Assembly: GCA_013694495.1 (NCBI GenBank) | Contig: JACDCH010000393.1 | Location: 1-12,354 of the forward strand | Length of the DNA stretch: 12,354 bases | Reading direction: 5' to 3' | DNA from: Acidimicrobiia bacterium | GTDB lineage: Bacteria > Actinomycetota > Acidimicrobiia > Acidimicrobiales > JACDCH01 | Part shown: in pieces, positions 1-6,355 of the stretch | How the letters are laid out: every line of letters begins with the position of its first letter | Numbering within the stretch: position 1 is the stretch's first letter | Program-made: the position numbers and the translations under genes | Notes under the pieces: generated by a model | The model's database searches: none | Seen by the model: only the letters and a program-made list of their open reading frames with translations | What the model was told of the DNA's origin: nothing

Positions 1-797
1 GGGTACGTCTGCTCGGCCGGTCCCTCGGGCCACGCCACGCCGAGCGCGGTGGCCGCCCGGGCGATGCGCCTCATCGTGCGCTCGTCGGCGGGGGGCATCG
101 TGCGCAGCAGACCGACATCGCCCTGGAGCATGAGGTTGGCCGCGGCCCGGCCGCACAGGAGCGACAGCTGGGCGTTCCACCCCTCGGTCGGCACCGGCGA
201 GCGCCAGGCGAGCTTGCCCTCCTCGACGACCTGCTCCGGCAGCGGGAGGCTGACGCCGCCTCGCTCTTCCTCGGCGGCCTGGAGCACCTCGCCGACGGTG
301 CGGAGCGACACGATCGCCTCCTCGGCCGTGCCGGCGTCGAGGGCGGCTTGGGCCGACACGTAGTCGAGCTGGGCCCGGCTTCGCACGAGGGCGCGGCGGG
401 CCCGGCCCGAGGTGAGGCGGCCGGCGTCGTCGATGTCGAGGCGCCACAGCACGGCCGGGCGGTCCTGCCCGGGCAGCAGCGACCCCGAGCCCTCCGACAG
501 CGTCGGCGGGTGCAGCGGGGCACGGCCGTCGGGCAGGTACAGCGTCACGCCCCGCTGGCGCGCCTCGACGTCGATCGGACCACCGGGCACCACGACGGCG
601 CCCACGTCGGCGATGGCGTACCAGACCGTCCACCCCGAGCCCCGCGGCTCGAGGGCGAACGCTTGGTCGAGGTCGCGGCTGCCGACCGGGTCGAGGGTGA
701 CGAGGGGGAGGTCGCGCCGGTCGTCGCGGGCGGCGCCGAACGGATCGATGGCCGCCGCGGCCGCCGCCTCGACGTCCAGCGGGAAGCCCGTCGGCAC
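1..797 (-). CDS. RNB-domain (RNase II/R-type) ribonuclease, 3' part cut by window edge
   Basis: The frame is open without a stop from the left edge and encodes the catalytic RNB domain of a 3'-to-5' exoribonuclease. Numbering from the GTG at 797, the metal-site segment reads LDPVGSRDLDQAF (residues 35-47). D36, D42 and D44 match the spacing of the Mg-binding Asps D201, D207 and D209 of E. coli RNase II. The fourth (D210) is Gln here, which I recall as usual in the actinobacterial RNB clade. YAIADVGA, LYLPDGRAPLHPP, RALVRSRAQLDYVSAQ and EGWNAQLSLL follow, all typical of that clade. About 265 codons are visible and the C-terminus is missing. It lies directly downstream of the nitronate monooxygenase gene, probably co-transcribed. 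The start is uncertain: family-like sequence (IDATLAVGLARIRDELE) continues upstream of GTG 797, but only CTG 824 or ATC 848 is available before the in-frame stop. Family call is firm; substrate is unknown. Confidence 0.85.
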   Translation of the reverse strand, partial: MPTGFPLDVEAAAAAAIDPFGAARDDRRDLPLVTLDPVGSRDLDQAFALEPRGSGWTVWYAIADVGAVVVPGGPIDVEARQRGVTLYLPDGRAPLHPPTLSEGSGSLLPGQDRPAVLWRLDIDDAGRLTSGRARRALVRSRAQLDYVSAQAALDAGTAEEAIVSLRTVGEVLQAAEEERGGVSLPLPEQVVEEGKLAWRSPVPTEGWNAQLSLLCGRAAANLMLQGDVGLLRTMPPADERTMRRIARAATALGVAWPEGPAEQTY

Positions 798-852
798 CTC
801 GAGCTCGTCGCGGATCCGGGCCAGGCCGACGGCGAGGGTGGCGTCGATCGCG

Positions 853-1992
853 CTACTCGCCGACGTCGACCAGCGCCGAGATGCGCTCGGCCGCTTCGAT
901 GAACTCGTCGACCATGTCGTAGACGACCTGGGCGGCCGGCTTCACCTGGTTCATCTGCCCGACCGCCTGGCCCACGAAGTAGTTCACGAGCTGGCGGGCG
1001 CCCTCGTTGGTGGCGGCTGACCGCTGCATGCGGCCCTGGGCCTCGGCGATCAGCATCGTGTGCAACGGCATCGGCAGCGGGTCGGGGTTGGCCGGGTCGT
1101 CCCACTCGTCGGTCCATGCCGAGCGGAGCTGGCGGGCCGGCTTGCCGGTGCTGGCCCGGCTGCGCACGGTGTCCGACGAGGTGGCGGCCAGGAACTTCTC
1201 CTTCACGATCGGATGGGTCTCGGCCTCATCGGTGGTGAGCCACACCGATCCGCACCACACACCCTGGGCGCCGAGCGCCATGGCCGCCGCGATCTGGCGT
1301 CCGGTGGCGATGCCGCCGGCGGCGAGCACGGGCACCGGCGCCACTGCATCGACGACCTCCGGCACGAGGACCATCGTGGCCACCTCGCCCGTGTGGCCGC
1401 CGGCCTCGTAGCCCTGGGCCACGATGATGTCGACGCCCGCCGTCGCCTGACGCTCCGCGTGCTGACGCTTGCCCACGAGGCCCGCCACGAGCACGTCGCC
1501 CCGGTCGTGGGCCGCCTGCACCATGAACTCCGGCGCCGGCCCGAGGGCGTTGGCGATGAGGCGCAGGCCCTTGCGGGCGAGCGACACGTCGATGAGGGGC
1601 TTGGCCCCCTTGTGCGACCACGACAGCAGCCCGGTGCTGCGGGGCAGCGGCTCGCCACCGGGCAGCGGCGGCACGCCGTACTTGTCCATGATCGAGTTGA
1701 CGAACGCTCGGTGCTCGTCGGGGATGAGGTCGACGAGCGACGACGCGTCGAGGCCGCCCTCCTCGCTCCCGACGTACTTCGCCGGCACGAGCACATCGAC
1801 GCCGTACGGCTTGCCCCCGGTGTTCTCCTCGATCCACTGCAGCTCCACGTCGAGCTGCTCGGGCTTCAGCGCCACGGCGCCGAGCACGCCGAGCCCCCCG
1901 GCCCGGCTCACCGCCGCCACCACGTCGCGGCAGTGGCTGAAGGCAAGGATCGGGAACTCGATCCCGAGCTGGTCGCAGATCGGCGTGCGCAT
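853..1992 (-). CDS. Nitronate monooxygenase-family FMN enzyme (NPD/2-nitropropane dioxygenase-like)
   Basis: A 379-residue FMN-binding TIM-barrel protein. Members oxidise alkyl nitronates such as propionate-3-nitronate, although many actinobacterial paralogues have no tested substrate. The N-terminus (MRTPICDQLGIEFPILAFSH) and the A-G-G-L-G strand near 31-35 are typical. VDIIVAQGYEAGGHTGEV (187-204) carries the conserved AGGHxG histidine, H200. AAGGIATGRQIAAAMALGAQ (224-243) is the FMN phosphate-binding region. Residues about 76-145 look like an insertion relative to the short canonical enzyme, as I recall in mycobacterial homologues. The C-terminal 100 residues include a helical cap ending DEFIEAAERISALVDVGE. 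The ATG at 1992 is supported by TACGGT on the minus strand (2001-2006), 8 bases upstream, fitting a leaderless mRNA. It is divergent from the PPOX-class gene across a palindromic operator candidate and is followed by the RNB gene. Cytosolic. Confidence 0.9.
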   Translation of the reverse strand: MRTPICDQLGIEFPILAFSHCRDVVAAVSRAGGLGVLGAVALKPEQLDVELQWIEENTGGKPYGVDVLVPAKYVGSEEGGLDASSLVDLIPDEHRAFVNSIMDKYGVPPLPGGEPLPRSTGLLSWSHKGAKPLIDVSLARKGLRLIANALGPAPEFMVQAAHDRGDVLVAGLVGKRQHAERQATAGVDIIVAQGYEAGGHTGEVATMVLVPEVVDAVAPVPVLAAGGIATGRQIAAAMALGAQGVWCGSVWLTTDEAETHPIVKEKFLAATSSDTVRSRASTGKPARQLRSAWTDEWDDPANPDPLPMPLHTMLIAEAQGRMQRSAATNEGARQLVNYFVGQAVGQMNQVKPAAQVVYDMVDEFIEAAERISALVDVGE

Positions 1993-2000
1993 GGCCGCCG

Positions 2001-2006
2001 ACCGTA
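2001..2006 (-). promoter_or_regulatory. Putative -10 element of the nitronate monooxygenase gene
   Basis: The minus strand reads TACGGT, then 8 bases, then the ATG at 1992. This matches the actinobacterial TANNNT -10 pattern with almost no room for an untranslated leader. No convincing -35 element is visible at 16-18 bases upstream; that position lies inside the palindrome at 2024-2043. Confidence 0.5.
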
Positions 2007-2023
2007 GCCGCAGCGGCCGCCTT

Positions 2024-2043
2024 CCTTGACCGGGTGGTCAAGG
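2024..2043. promoter_or_regulatory. Perfect 20-bp palindrome, candidate operator between divergent flavoenzyme genes
   Basis: The sequence is CCTTGACC-GGGT-GGTCAAGG: two perfect 8-base inverted arms around a 4-base spacer. It sits in the -35 region of both divergent promoters, 17 bases upstream of the minus-strand -10 (2001-2006) and 13 bases upstream of the plus-strand -10 (2057-2062). Size and symmetry fit a homodimeric repressor of the TetR or GntR type, but no regulator gene is in the window. The arms also contain TTGACC on each strand, which resembles a -35 hexamer, but the spacing to the -10 elements (25 and 29 bases) is too long for that reading. Confidence 0.6.
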
Positions 2044-2056
2044 CGTGAGGCATGCC

Positions 2057-2062
2057 TACCAT
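2057..2062 (+). promoter_or_regulatory. Putative -10 element of the PPOX-class gene
   Basis: TACCAT is followed by exactly 6 bases (CGAGCT) and the GTG at 2069. This is the spacing expected when transcription begins at the start codon. It favours GTG 2069 over the in-frame GTG at 2045, which lies upstream of this element. Confidence 0.5.
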
Positions 2063-2068
2063 CGAGCT

Positions 2069-2725
2069 GTGGCCGCCGTTCCCTTCTCCGCCGTCGTCGC
2101 CGACCAGGCCGAGCTCCGCAGGCTCTACCGCAACCCGCCGGAGGTCCTGCTGAAGAAGAAGGTCGAGCGGATCGACGCGGCCACGGCGGCGTTCATCGCC
2201 ACCGCGCCGTTCTGCCTCCTGGCCACGGCCGACGCCGACGGTCGCTGCGACGTGTCGCCCCGGGGCGGTCCGCCCGGCTTCGTGCGCGTGCTGGACGGGC
2301 GCCGCCTGGCGCTCCCCGACCTGTCGGGCAACAACATCCTCGACTCGCTCACGAACGTCCTCGCCAACCCGCACGTCGGGCTGCTGTTCGTGGTGCCCGG
2401 CCGCGACGAGACCCTCCGGCTCGAGGGCAACGCCTGCCTGACCACCGACCCCGACGTGCTGGGCCTGTGGGACGACGAGCTCCGCACGCCCAAGGTCGCC
2501 ATCGGCATCGAGCTGACGACGGCCTACATCCACTGCGCGAAGTCGTTCCGCCGGGGCAAGGTGTGGGACCCGGCGTCGTGGGCCGCGCTCGACGCCCTGG
2601 CCCCCGACGCCTGCGCGATCCTGGTCGACAACCTCGGCCTCGACCTCGACCCGGCCCTCATCCGGGCCGACCTCGAGAAGGGCTACGAGGCCGACCTCAC
2701 CGGGGAGCGCGCCGGCGCTACATGA
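2069..2725 (+). CDS. PPOX-class FMN-dependent enzyme (pyridoxamine 5'-phosphate oxidase family, DR_2398/MSMEG_1061-like)
   Basis: A 218-residue split-barrel flavin-binding protein. The segment VERIDAATAAFIATAPFCLL followed by ATADADGRCDVSPRGGPPGF is the signature I associate with the DR_2398/MSMEG_1061 group of PPOX-class proteins. The conserved D-V-S-P-R-G turn and LPDLSGNNILDSLTNVLANP (FMN-contact and dimer region) follow. True pyridoxamine phosphate oxidase activity is not implied; relatives include F420- and FMN-dependent reductases, and the substrate is unknown. I chose GTG 2069 because a TACCAT -10 hexamer ends 6 bases before it; an in-frame GTG at 2045 would add eight residues (MRHAYHRA) lying over the promoter. 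It shares its upstream region and palindrome with the divergent nitronate monooxygenase gene, another flavoenzyme. Its 3' end overlaps the convergent ABM gene by 8 bases. Confidence 0.88.
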   Translation: MAAVPFSAVVADQAELRRLYRNPPEVLLKKKVERIDAATAAFIATAPFCLLATADADGRCDVSPRGGPPGFVRVLDGRRLALPDLSGNNILDSLTNVLANPHVGLLFVVPGRDETLRLEGNACLTTDPDVLGLWDDELRTPKVAIGIELTTAYIHCAKSFRRGKVWDPASWAALDALAPDACAILVDNLGLDLDPALIRADLEKGYEADLTGERAGAT

Positions 2726-3029
2726 GCTTTTCGGCGGTGGCCCCCGTCCACTTCGTGAGCGAGGCGCTCTTCACCCCGAACTCGCCCATCGCCCCCATGA
2801 AGGCGGCCAGGTGGGGCGACGCCATGTGCGCGTCCATCGCCGCCTGGTCGCGCCACTGCTCGGACACGTAGAAGCGGCCCTGGTCGGCGGTGTCGGCCGA
2901 GAACACGTAGAGCTCACACCCGTCCTCGGCCCGGGTCGCCTCCATGACGGTGTGGGTGGCGGCGATGGCCGCCTCCCGCTGGTCCGGGTCGATGTCGATG
3001 ACGCCGGTGACGATGATCGATTCAGCCAT
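2718..3029 (-). CDS. ABM-domain (antibiotic biosynthesis monooxygenase-like) small protein
   Basis: A 103-residue protein spanning a single dimeric ferredoxin-like alpha/beta barrel domain. It begins ESIIVTGVIDIDPDQREAAI and contains TRAEDGCELYVFSAD and FYVSEQWRDQAAMDAHMASP, the strand and E-x-W-x-D/S-x-x-A-x-x-x-H pattern of the family. Members include cofactor-free quinone-forming monooxygenases, heme-degrading enzymes and many proteins of unknown role. It is the last gene of the leftward operon headed by the RidA-like gene, 12 bases after the membrane-protein stop. The minus strand before the ATG contains CAGGAT six bases upstream, readable as a weak ribosome-binding AGGA or as a -10, so separate expression is possible. 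Its end overlaps the convergent PPOX gene by 8 bases. Family is firm; function is unknown. Confidence 0.88.
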   Translation of the reverse strand: MAESIIVTGVIDIDPDQREAAIAATHTVMEATRAEDGCELYVFSADTADQGRFYVSEQWRDQAAMDAHMASPHLAAFMGAMGEFGVKSASLTKWTGATAEKLM

Positions 3030-3040
3030 GGGCGGATCCT

Positions 3041-3053
3041 GTCACCTGGTGAC
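3041..3053. repeat. Short perfect inverted repeat upstream of the ABM gene
   Basis: GTCACC-T-GGTGAC: two 6-base arms around one base. It covers the stop codon of the membrane-protein gene and lies just upstream of a possible minus-strand -10 (CAGGAT, 3036-3041). It could be a small operator for the ABM gene or a chance palindrome; at this GC content six-base arms are weak evidence. Confidence 0.3.
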
Positions 3054-4832
3054 CTCGACGAACGCCACCGCCGGCAGCCCGAGGTCGAGCAGTTCCTCCA
3101 CCTGCGCCTTCACCTCCACCGGCACGCGCCGGTCGAGGGCGACGCCGACGAGCGACTGGTCGAGCACCGGCGTCAGCTCGTCGAGGCCGGCCCGGCCGAG
3201 GGCGGCATCGATCGACGCGGCCAGCGCGGCCGACCGCCCGCGCTCCTCGCGGTTGCGCGGGTCGACGGCAGCGACCTCCTCGACGGTCCGGTCCGCCCGG
3301 AGCCGTTCGACGGCCGGGCCCACCACGACCCAGACCACTGCCGTGGCCTCGCCGGCGAGGAGCGCGCGGTGCGGGAGCACGGCGGCCCGCTGCAAGGGAT
3401 CGGCGCCGACGCGGTAGCCCCGGCGCTCGAGCTCGAGGAGCACGCCCACGCCAGTGGCGTTCAGGCTCACGCTGTCCTCCCAGCGCACGAGGAAGCGGCC
3501 GTCCGGGTCGATGGCCGCCACCGCGTCGGCGACGGCCGGCGTGAGGGCGGCCACGATGCGGGAGTTGCGCAGGCCCGAGGACTCGACGCGGACGGCTGCG
3601 ATCGACCCGGCCACCACGGCGAGGGCGAGCAGTCCGATGGCCGCGCCCGTCGCCGGCCGTCGCCCCGTCGGCCGTCTCGCGGCGAACGCCTCCCACAGGG
3701 TCCACACGATCGCCGCCGCCACGAGGGCGGCGAGCGTGGTGGCCCACCGGATCACGTAGTCGAAGAACTCGCCGAACACCCGCGCCATCGACGCCAGCGC
3801 GACGACCCACGCCAGCGCGAGCACGGCGTGCAACCGCAGCGGCGCCAGCAGCCGGCAGCGCCACCCCACTCCGGCGGCGCCGGCCCAGACCGCCAGCAGC
3901 ACCACGAAGCCGAGCCACGACGGCGGGTCCGTCGGCTGGTGCCCGCGCCCCACGAGCCACGGCCCGGACACCGCGAGCTCGCCGGCCACGGCCCGCAACG
4001 CGCCGCCGAACCCGACCGTCGGTTCCGACGACCGCGTGAAGTGCTGCCAGAGGATCCGCAGGTTCCCGGGGTGGTCACCCCGGGCGCCGAGCTGCTCGAC
4101 CAGCGGCGGGAGCCACAGCACGAACGTCACCGCGCCACTCAGCGCGAGAGCGCTCCACCACCGCCGCCGCACCGCCCACGCCGCGGCCAGCACGCCGAGC
4201 GCGCCCACCAGCGGGGCGTAGCCGACGTGGCTCTGCACGCAGTGGGTGCCGACGGCGAGCACCCACGGCAGCGCCCAGCGGTCGTCCTCCAGCACCGACC
4301 ACACGAGGAGCATGAAGGCGAGGAACGGCAGCACCGGGAGCCACGGGTTCCACGGGTCGACGAACACCTCGGGCCCGTTGGCCCGGACGAGGGCGGCGAG
4401 CGCCACGGCGACCACCACGAGCAGCGCGTCGCCGCCCCGCCGCCGGGCGAGGAGGAGCGTCCCGACGACAGTGACGGCGGCCACGACCGCCACCCCGACC
4501 TCGAGGGCCCAACCCGTCTGCCCGAACAGCCGGTACGTCGGCAGGAGCAGGAACCACATGCTCGGCCCCGGGTGGGAGCCCTGGTGGTCGAGCGGGCCGA
4601 GGCGGCCGGCGGCCCCGACGAGCGGCGGGTCGGCCATGAACCCGCGCACGTGGAGCTCGGCCTGGGCCATGTCGCCCGTCGGGTGCCAGTCGTCACCGGC
4701 GACGGCCACCACCCCCACCAGCAGCGGGAGGCACACGGCGGCGGCGAGCGCCGCCACCGGCCGCCAGCGCGGCGCGGGCGCGTCGTCGTCGCCAGCCGAA
4801 CCGCCCTCGACCGCGACGGGCGCGGCGGTCAA
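3042..4832 (-). CDS. Polytopic membrane protein, possible GT-C-fold glycosyltransferase
   Basis: A 596-residue protein with a short charged N-terminus, a first membrane helix at about 26-46, then an external loop with GDMAQAELHVRGF (acidic residues D54, E59) and HQGSHPGPSMWF leading into a second helix. An acidic motif in the first outer loop and an H-P-x-x-like motif before the next helix are typical of GT-C glycosyltransferases such as ArnT/PMT relatives. About nine to eleven more hydrophobic segments follow, including long V/A/L runs. The last roughly 200 residues look like a soluble external domain. I cannot name a substrate; a lipid-linked sugar donor would be the family expectation. The start is TTG at 4832, overlapping the ADH stop as TTGA; the next possible start, a GTG (V26), lies just before helix 1. 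It is third in the operon, translationally coupled to the ADH gene. Confidence 0.75.
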   Translation of the reverse strand: MTAAPVAVEGGSAGDDDAPAPRWRPVAALAAAVCLPLLVGVVAVAGDDWHPTGDMAQAELHVRGFMADPPLVGAAGRLGPLDHQGSHPGPSMWFLLLPTYRLFGQTGWALEVGVAVVAAVTVVGTLLLARRRGGDALLVVVAVALAALVRANGPEVFVDPWNPWLPVLPFLAFMLLVWSVLEDDRWALPWVLAVGTHCVQSHVGYAPLVGALGVLAAAWAVRRRWWSALALSGAVTFVLWLPPLVEQLGARGDHPGNLRILWQHFTRSSEPTVGFGGALRAVAGELAVSGPWLVGRGHQPTDPPSWLGFVVLLAVWAGAAGVGWRCRLLAPLRLHAVLALAWVVALASMARVFGEFFDYVIRWATTLAALVAAAIVWTLWEAFAARRPTGRRPATGAAIGLLALAVVAGSIAAVRVESSGLRNSRIVAALTPAVADAVAAIDPDGRFLVRWEDSVSLNATGVGVLLELERRGYRVGADPLQRAAVLPHRALLAGEATAVVWVVVGPAVERLRADRTVEEVAAVDPRNREERGRSAALAASIDAALGRAGLDELTPVLDQSLVGVALDRRVPVEVKAQVEELLDLGLPAVAFVEVTR

Positions 4833-5920
4833 GTGAAGGTGATGACCGAGCGGGCGATCTCGCCCGTCCGCATCACCTCGAAGCCCTCGTTCACCTCCTC
4901 GAGGCCGATGCGCTGGCTCACGAGCTCGTCGAGCTTCAGCCGGCCATCGAGGTACAGGTCGACCAGGCGGGGCATGTCGACGCGGAAGCGGTTCGAGCCC
5001 ATGCTCGAGCCCTGCAGCTTCTTCTCGTGCAGCAGCGCGGAGCCAGGGATCTCGACCACCTCGCCGACCGGGATCATGCCGATGACGGTGGCCGTGCCCC
5101 CGCGACCGAGCATGGCGAAGGCCTGCTCGGCCGTCTGCTTCAGGCCGATGGCCTCGAAGCTGTGGTGCACCCCGCCCCCGGTGATCTCGAGCACCCGCTC
5201 GACTGCGTCGCCGGCGGAGGCGTCGACGAGGTGCGTGGCGCCGAACGTGCGGGCCAGCTCGAGCTTCGACGCCAACCGGTCGACGGCGATGATCTTGCCG
5301 GCCCCGGCGATGGCGGCGCCCTGGATGCAGTTGAGCCCGACGCCGCCGGCGCCGAGCACGGCCACGGTGGTGCCCGGCTCGACCTTGGCCGTGTTGAACA
5401 CGGCGCCGACCCCGGTCATCACCGCGCACCCGATGGTGGCGGCGATGTCGAGCGGCACCTCCTCGCGCACCTTCACCACGGCGTGCTCGTGCACGAGCAT
5501 CGCCTCGGCGAAGCTCGACAGGTCGAAGAACTGGTGCACGGGCTCGCCGCCCTGGCTGATGCGAGGCGCGGCGCCGACGGGCCGTTGGGTGGCGGCGCGG
5601 TTCGGGCACCGGGAGAGGTGGCCGGTGAGGCACTGCTCGCAGTTGCCGCAGTACACGGACAGGCACGTGATGACGTGGTCGCCGGGCGCGACGTAGGTGA
5701 CCTGGTCGCCCACCGCCTCGACCACCCCGGCCGACTCGTGGCCCAGCACCGTCGGCGTGGGCCACGGGTACTTGCCCTCCATGAAGTGGAGGTCGCTGTG
5801 GCACAGGCCGGCCGCCGCGGTGCGGACCAGCACCTCCCGGGGCCCGGGCGAGCCGAGCTCCACGTCGTCGAGCTCGAGCGAGCCCGGCACCTCGCGAAGC
5901 ACCGCAGCCCGCACCCTCAC
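4829..5920 (-). CDS. Zinc-dependent alcohol dehydrogenase (MDR superfamily)
   Basis: A 363-residue medium-chain, NAD-type alcohol dehydrogenase. Catalytic-zinc ligands are visible as C40 (GLCHSD), H61-E62 (GHE) and C165 (TIGCAVMTG). The structural-zinc loop has C91, C94, C97 and C105 in CGNCEQCLTGHLSRC. The Rossmann motif is GAGGVG (190-195), with D214 (IIAVD) favouring NAD over NADP. This layout matches class III-like bacterial ADHs related to mycobacterial AdhB/AdhD; the alcohol or aldehyde substrate cannot be read from the sequence. The start is GTG at 5920, overlapping the RidA-like stop as GTGA; a second GTG at 5914 would shorten it by two residues. It is the second gene of the leftward operon, and its own stop overlaps the next start by 4 bases. 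Cytosolic. Family confidence is high; physiological role is inferred only. Confidence 0.92.
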   Translation of the reverse strand: MRVRAAVLREVPGSLELDDVELGSPGPREVLVRTAAAGLCHSDLHFMEGKYPWPTPTVLGHESAGVVEAVGDQVTYVAPGDHVITCLSVYCGNCEQCLTGHLSRCPNRAATQRPVGAAPRISQGGEPVHQFFDLSSFAEAMLVHEHAVVKVREEVPLDIAATIGCAVMTGVGAVFNTAKVEPGTTVAVLGAGGVGLNCIQGAAIAGAGKIIAVDRLASKLELARTFGATHLVDASAGDAVERVLEITGGGVHHSFEAIGLKQTAEQAFAMLGRGGTATVIGMIPVGEVVEIPGSALLHEKKLQGSSMGSNRFRVDMPRLVDLYLDGRLKLDELVSQRIGLEEVNEGFEVMRTGEIARSVITFT

Positions 5921-6330
5921 CGGAGCCCCTGCTTGTCGCGGGAGAGGACGGCGTCGACCTCGATCTCGACCTTCCACCGCTCGTCGAGCAGTGCAGCCAC
6001 GACCAGGCCGGTGCAGGCCGGGCGCACGTCGCCCAGCAGCTCGCCGTGGACCCGCTTCACCGCGTCGAAGTGGGCGACGTCGGTCATGAACAGCCGGGTC
6101 CGGACGATGTCGCCCAGCGAGCCACCGGCCTCGGCCAGCGCCTCGGCGATGATCTCGAAGCAGCGGCGGGCCTGCGCCTCGACGTCGGGGTCGACGGTGC
6201 CGTCGGGCCACTGGGCGGCCGTGCCGGCCACGAAGACCTGCTCGTCGACCCGCACCGCCCGGCTGTAGCCGACCACCAGCTCCCACGGCGACCCCGACGA
6301 GATCAGCTGCCGCTCGGACGCGCCGGACAC
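5917..6330 (-). CDS. RidA/YjgF/YER057c-family protein, lacking the catalytic Arg
   Basis: A 137-residue small trimer-forming protein of the Rid superfamily. Family features include SSGSPWELVVGYSRAVRV, VFVAGTAAQWPDG, ARRCFEIIAEALAEAGGSLG, the V-x-x-T-R-L-F-M-T-D strand (76-84), and the C-terminal VEIEVDAV strand. True RidA enzymes that hydrolyse enamines/imines have Arg in a P-A-R-[ST] motif near the C-terminus. Here the equivalent reads RPACTG (103-108), with Cys where that Arg would be, so this protein probably belongs to a Rid subfamily without imine deaminase activity. The GTG at 6330 is preferred over an upstream in-frame ATG at 6390: TATGGT (6339-6344, minus strand) lies 8 bases upstream, and the region before 6330 belongs to the divergent M3 peptidase. 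It is the first gene of the leftward operon. Confidence 0.88.
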   Translation of the reverse strand: MSGASERQLISSGSPWELVVGYSRAVRVDEQVFVAGTAAQWPDGTVDPDVEAQARRCFEIIAEALAEAGGSLGDIVRTRLFMTDVAHFDAVKRVHGELLGDVRPACTGLVVAALLDERWKVEIEVDAVLSRDKQGLR

Positions 6331-6338
6331 GACCCGTG

Positions 6339-6344
6339 ACCATA
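6339..6344 (-). promoter_or_regulatory. Putative -10 element of the RidA-ADH-membrane protein-ABM operon
   Basis: The minus strand reads TATGGT, then CACGGGTC, then the GTG at 6330. It shares four bases with the plus-strand -10 of the M3 peptidase (6341-6346). No clear -35 is visible; the region upstream lies inside the peptidase coding sequence. Confidence 0.5.
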
Positions 6345-6346
6345 CT
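6341..6346 (+). promoter_or_regulatory. Putative -10 element of the M3 peptidase gene
   Basis: CATACT is followed by 9 bases and the ATG at 6356. It matches TATAAT at positions 2, 3, 4 and 6. It overlaps the opposing -10 of the RidA operon. Confidence 0.42.
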
Positions 6347-6355
6347 TCTGGGCCT

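Noticed and set aside
2026..2041. TTGACC on each strand read as -35 hexamers
   Set aside because: Spacing to the -10 candidates is 25 and 29 bases, well outside 16-19; the perfect symmetry fits an operator better.
2045..2068. Upstream GTG start for the PPOX-class gene
   Set aside because: It lies before the TACCAT hexamer and adds residues without family character; GTG 2069 has the better spacing.
1226..2533. Minus-strand open frame spanning the intergenic palindrome and both flavoenzyme genes
   Set aside because: Low-complexity Arg/Gly/Ala-rich translation with no family match. It runs across the divergent promoters and out of frame with the nitronate monooxygenase.
2811..5696. Very long plus-strand open frame (961 codons) opposite the membrane-protein and ADH genes
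   Set aside because: Its translation is rich in Arg, His, Gly and Pro with no recognisable domain, as expected for an antisense frame in GC-rich DNA. The minus strand carries clear families with overlapping stops and starts.
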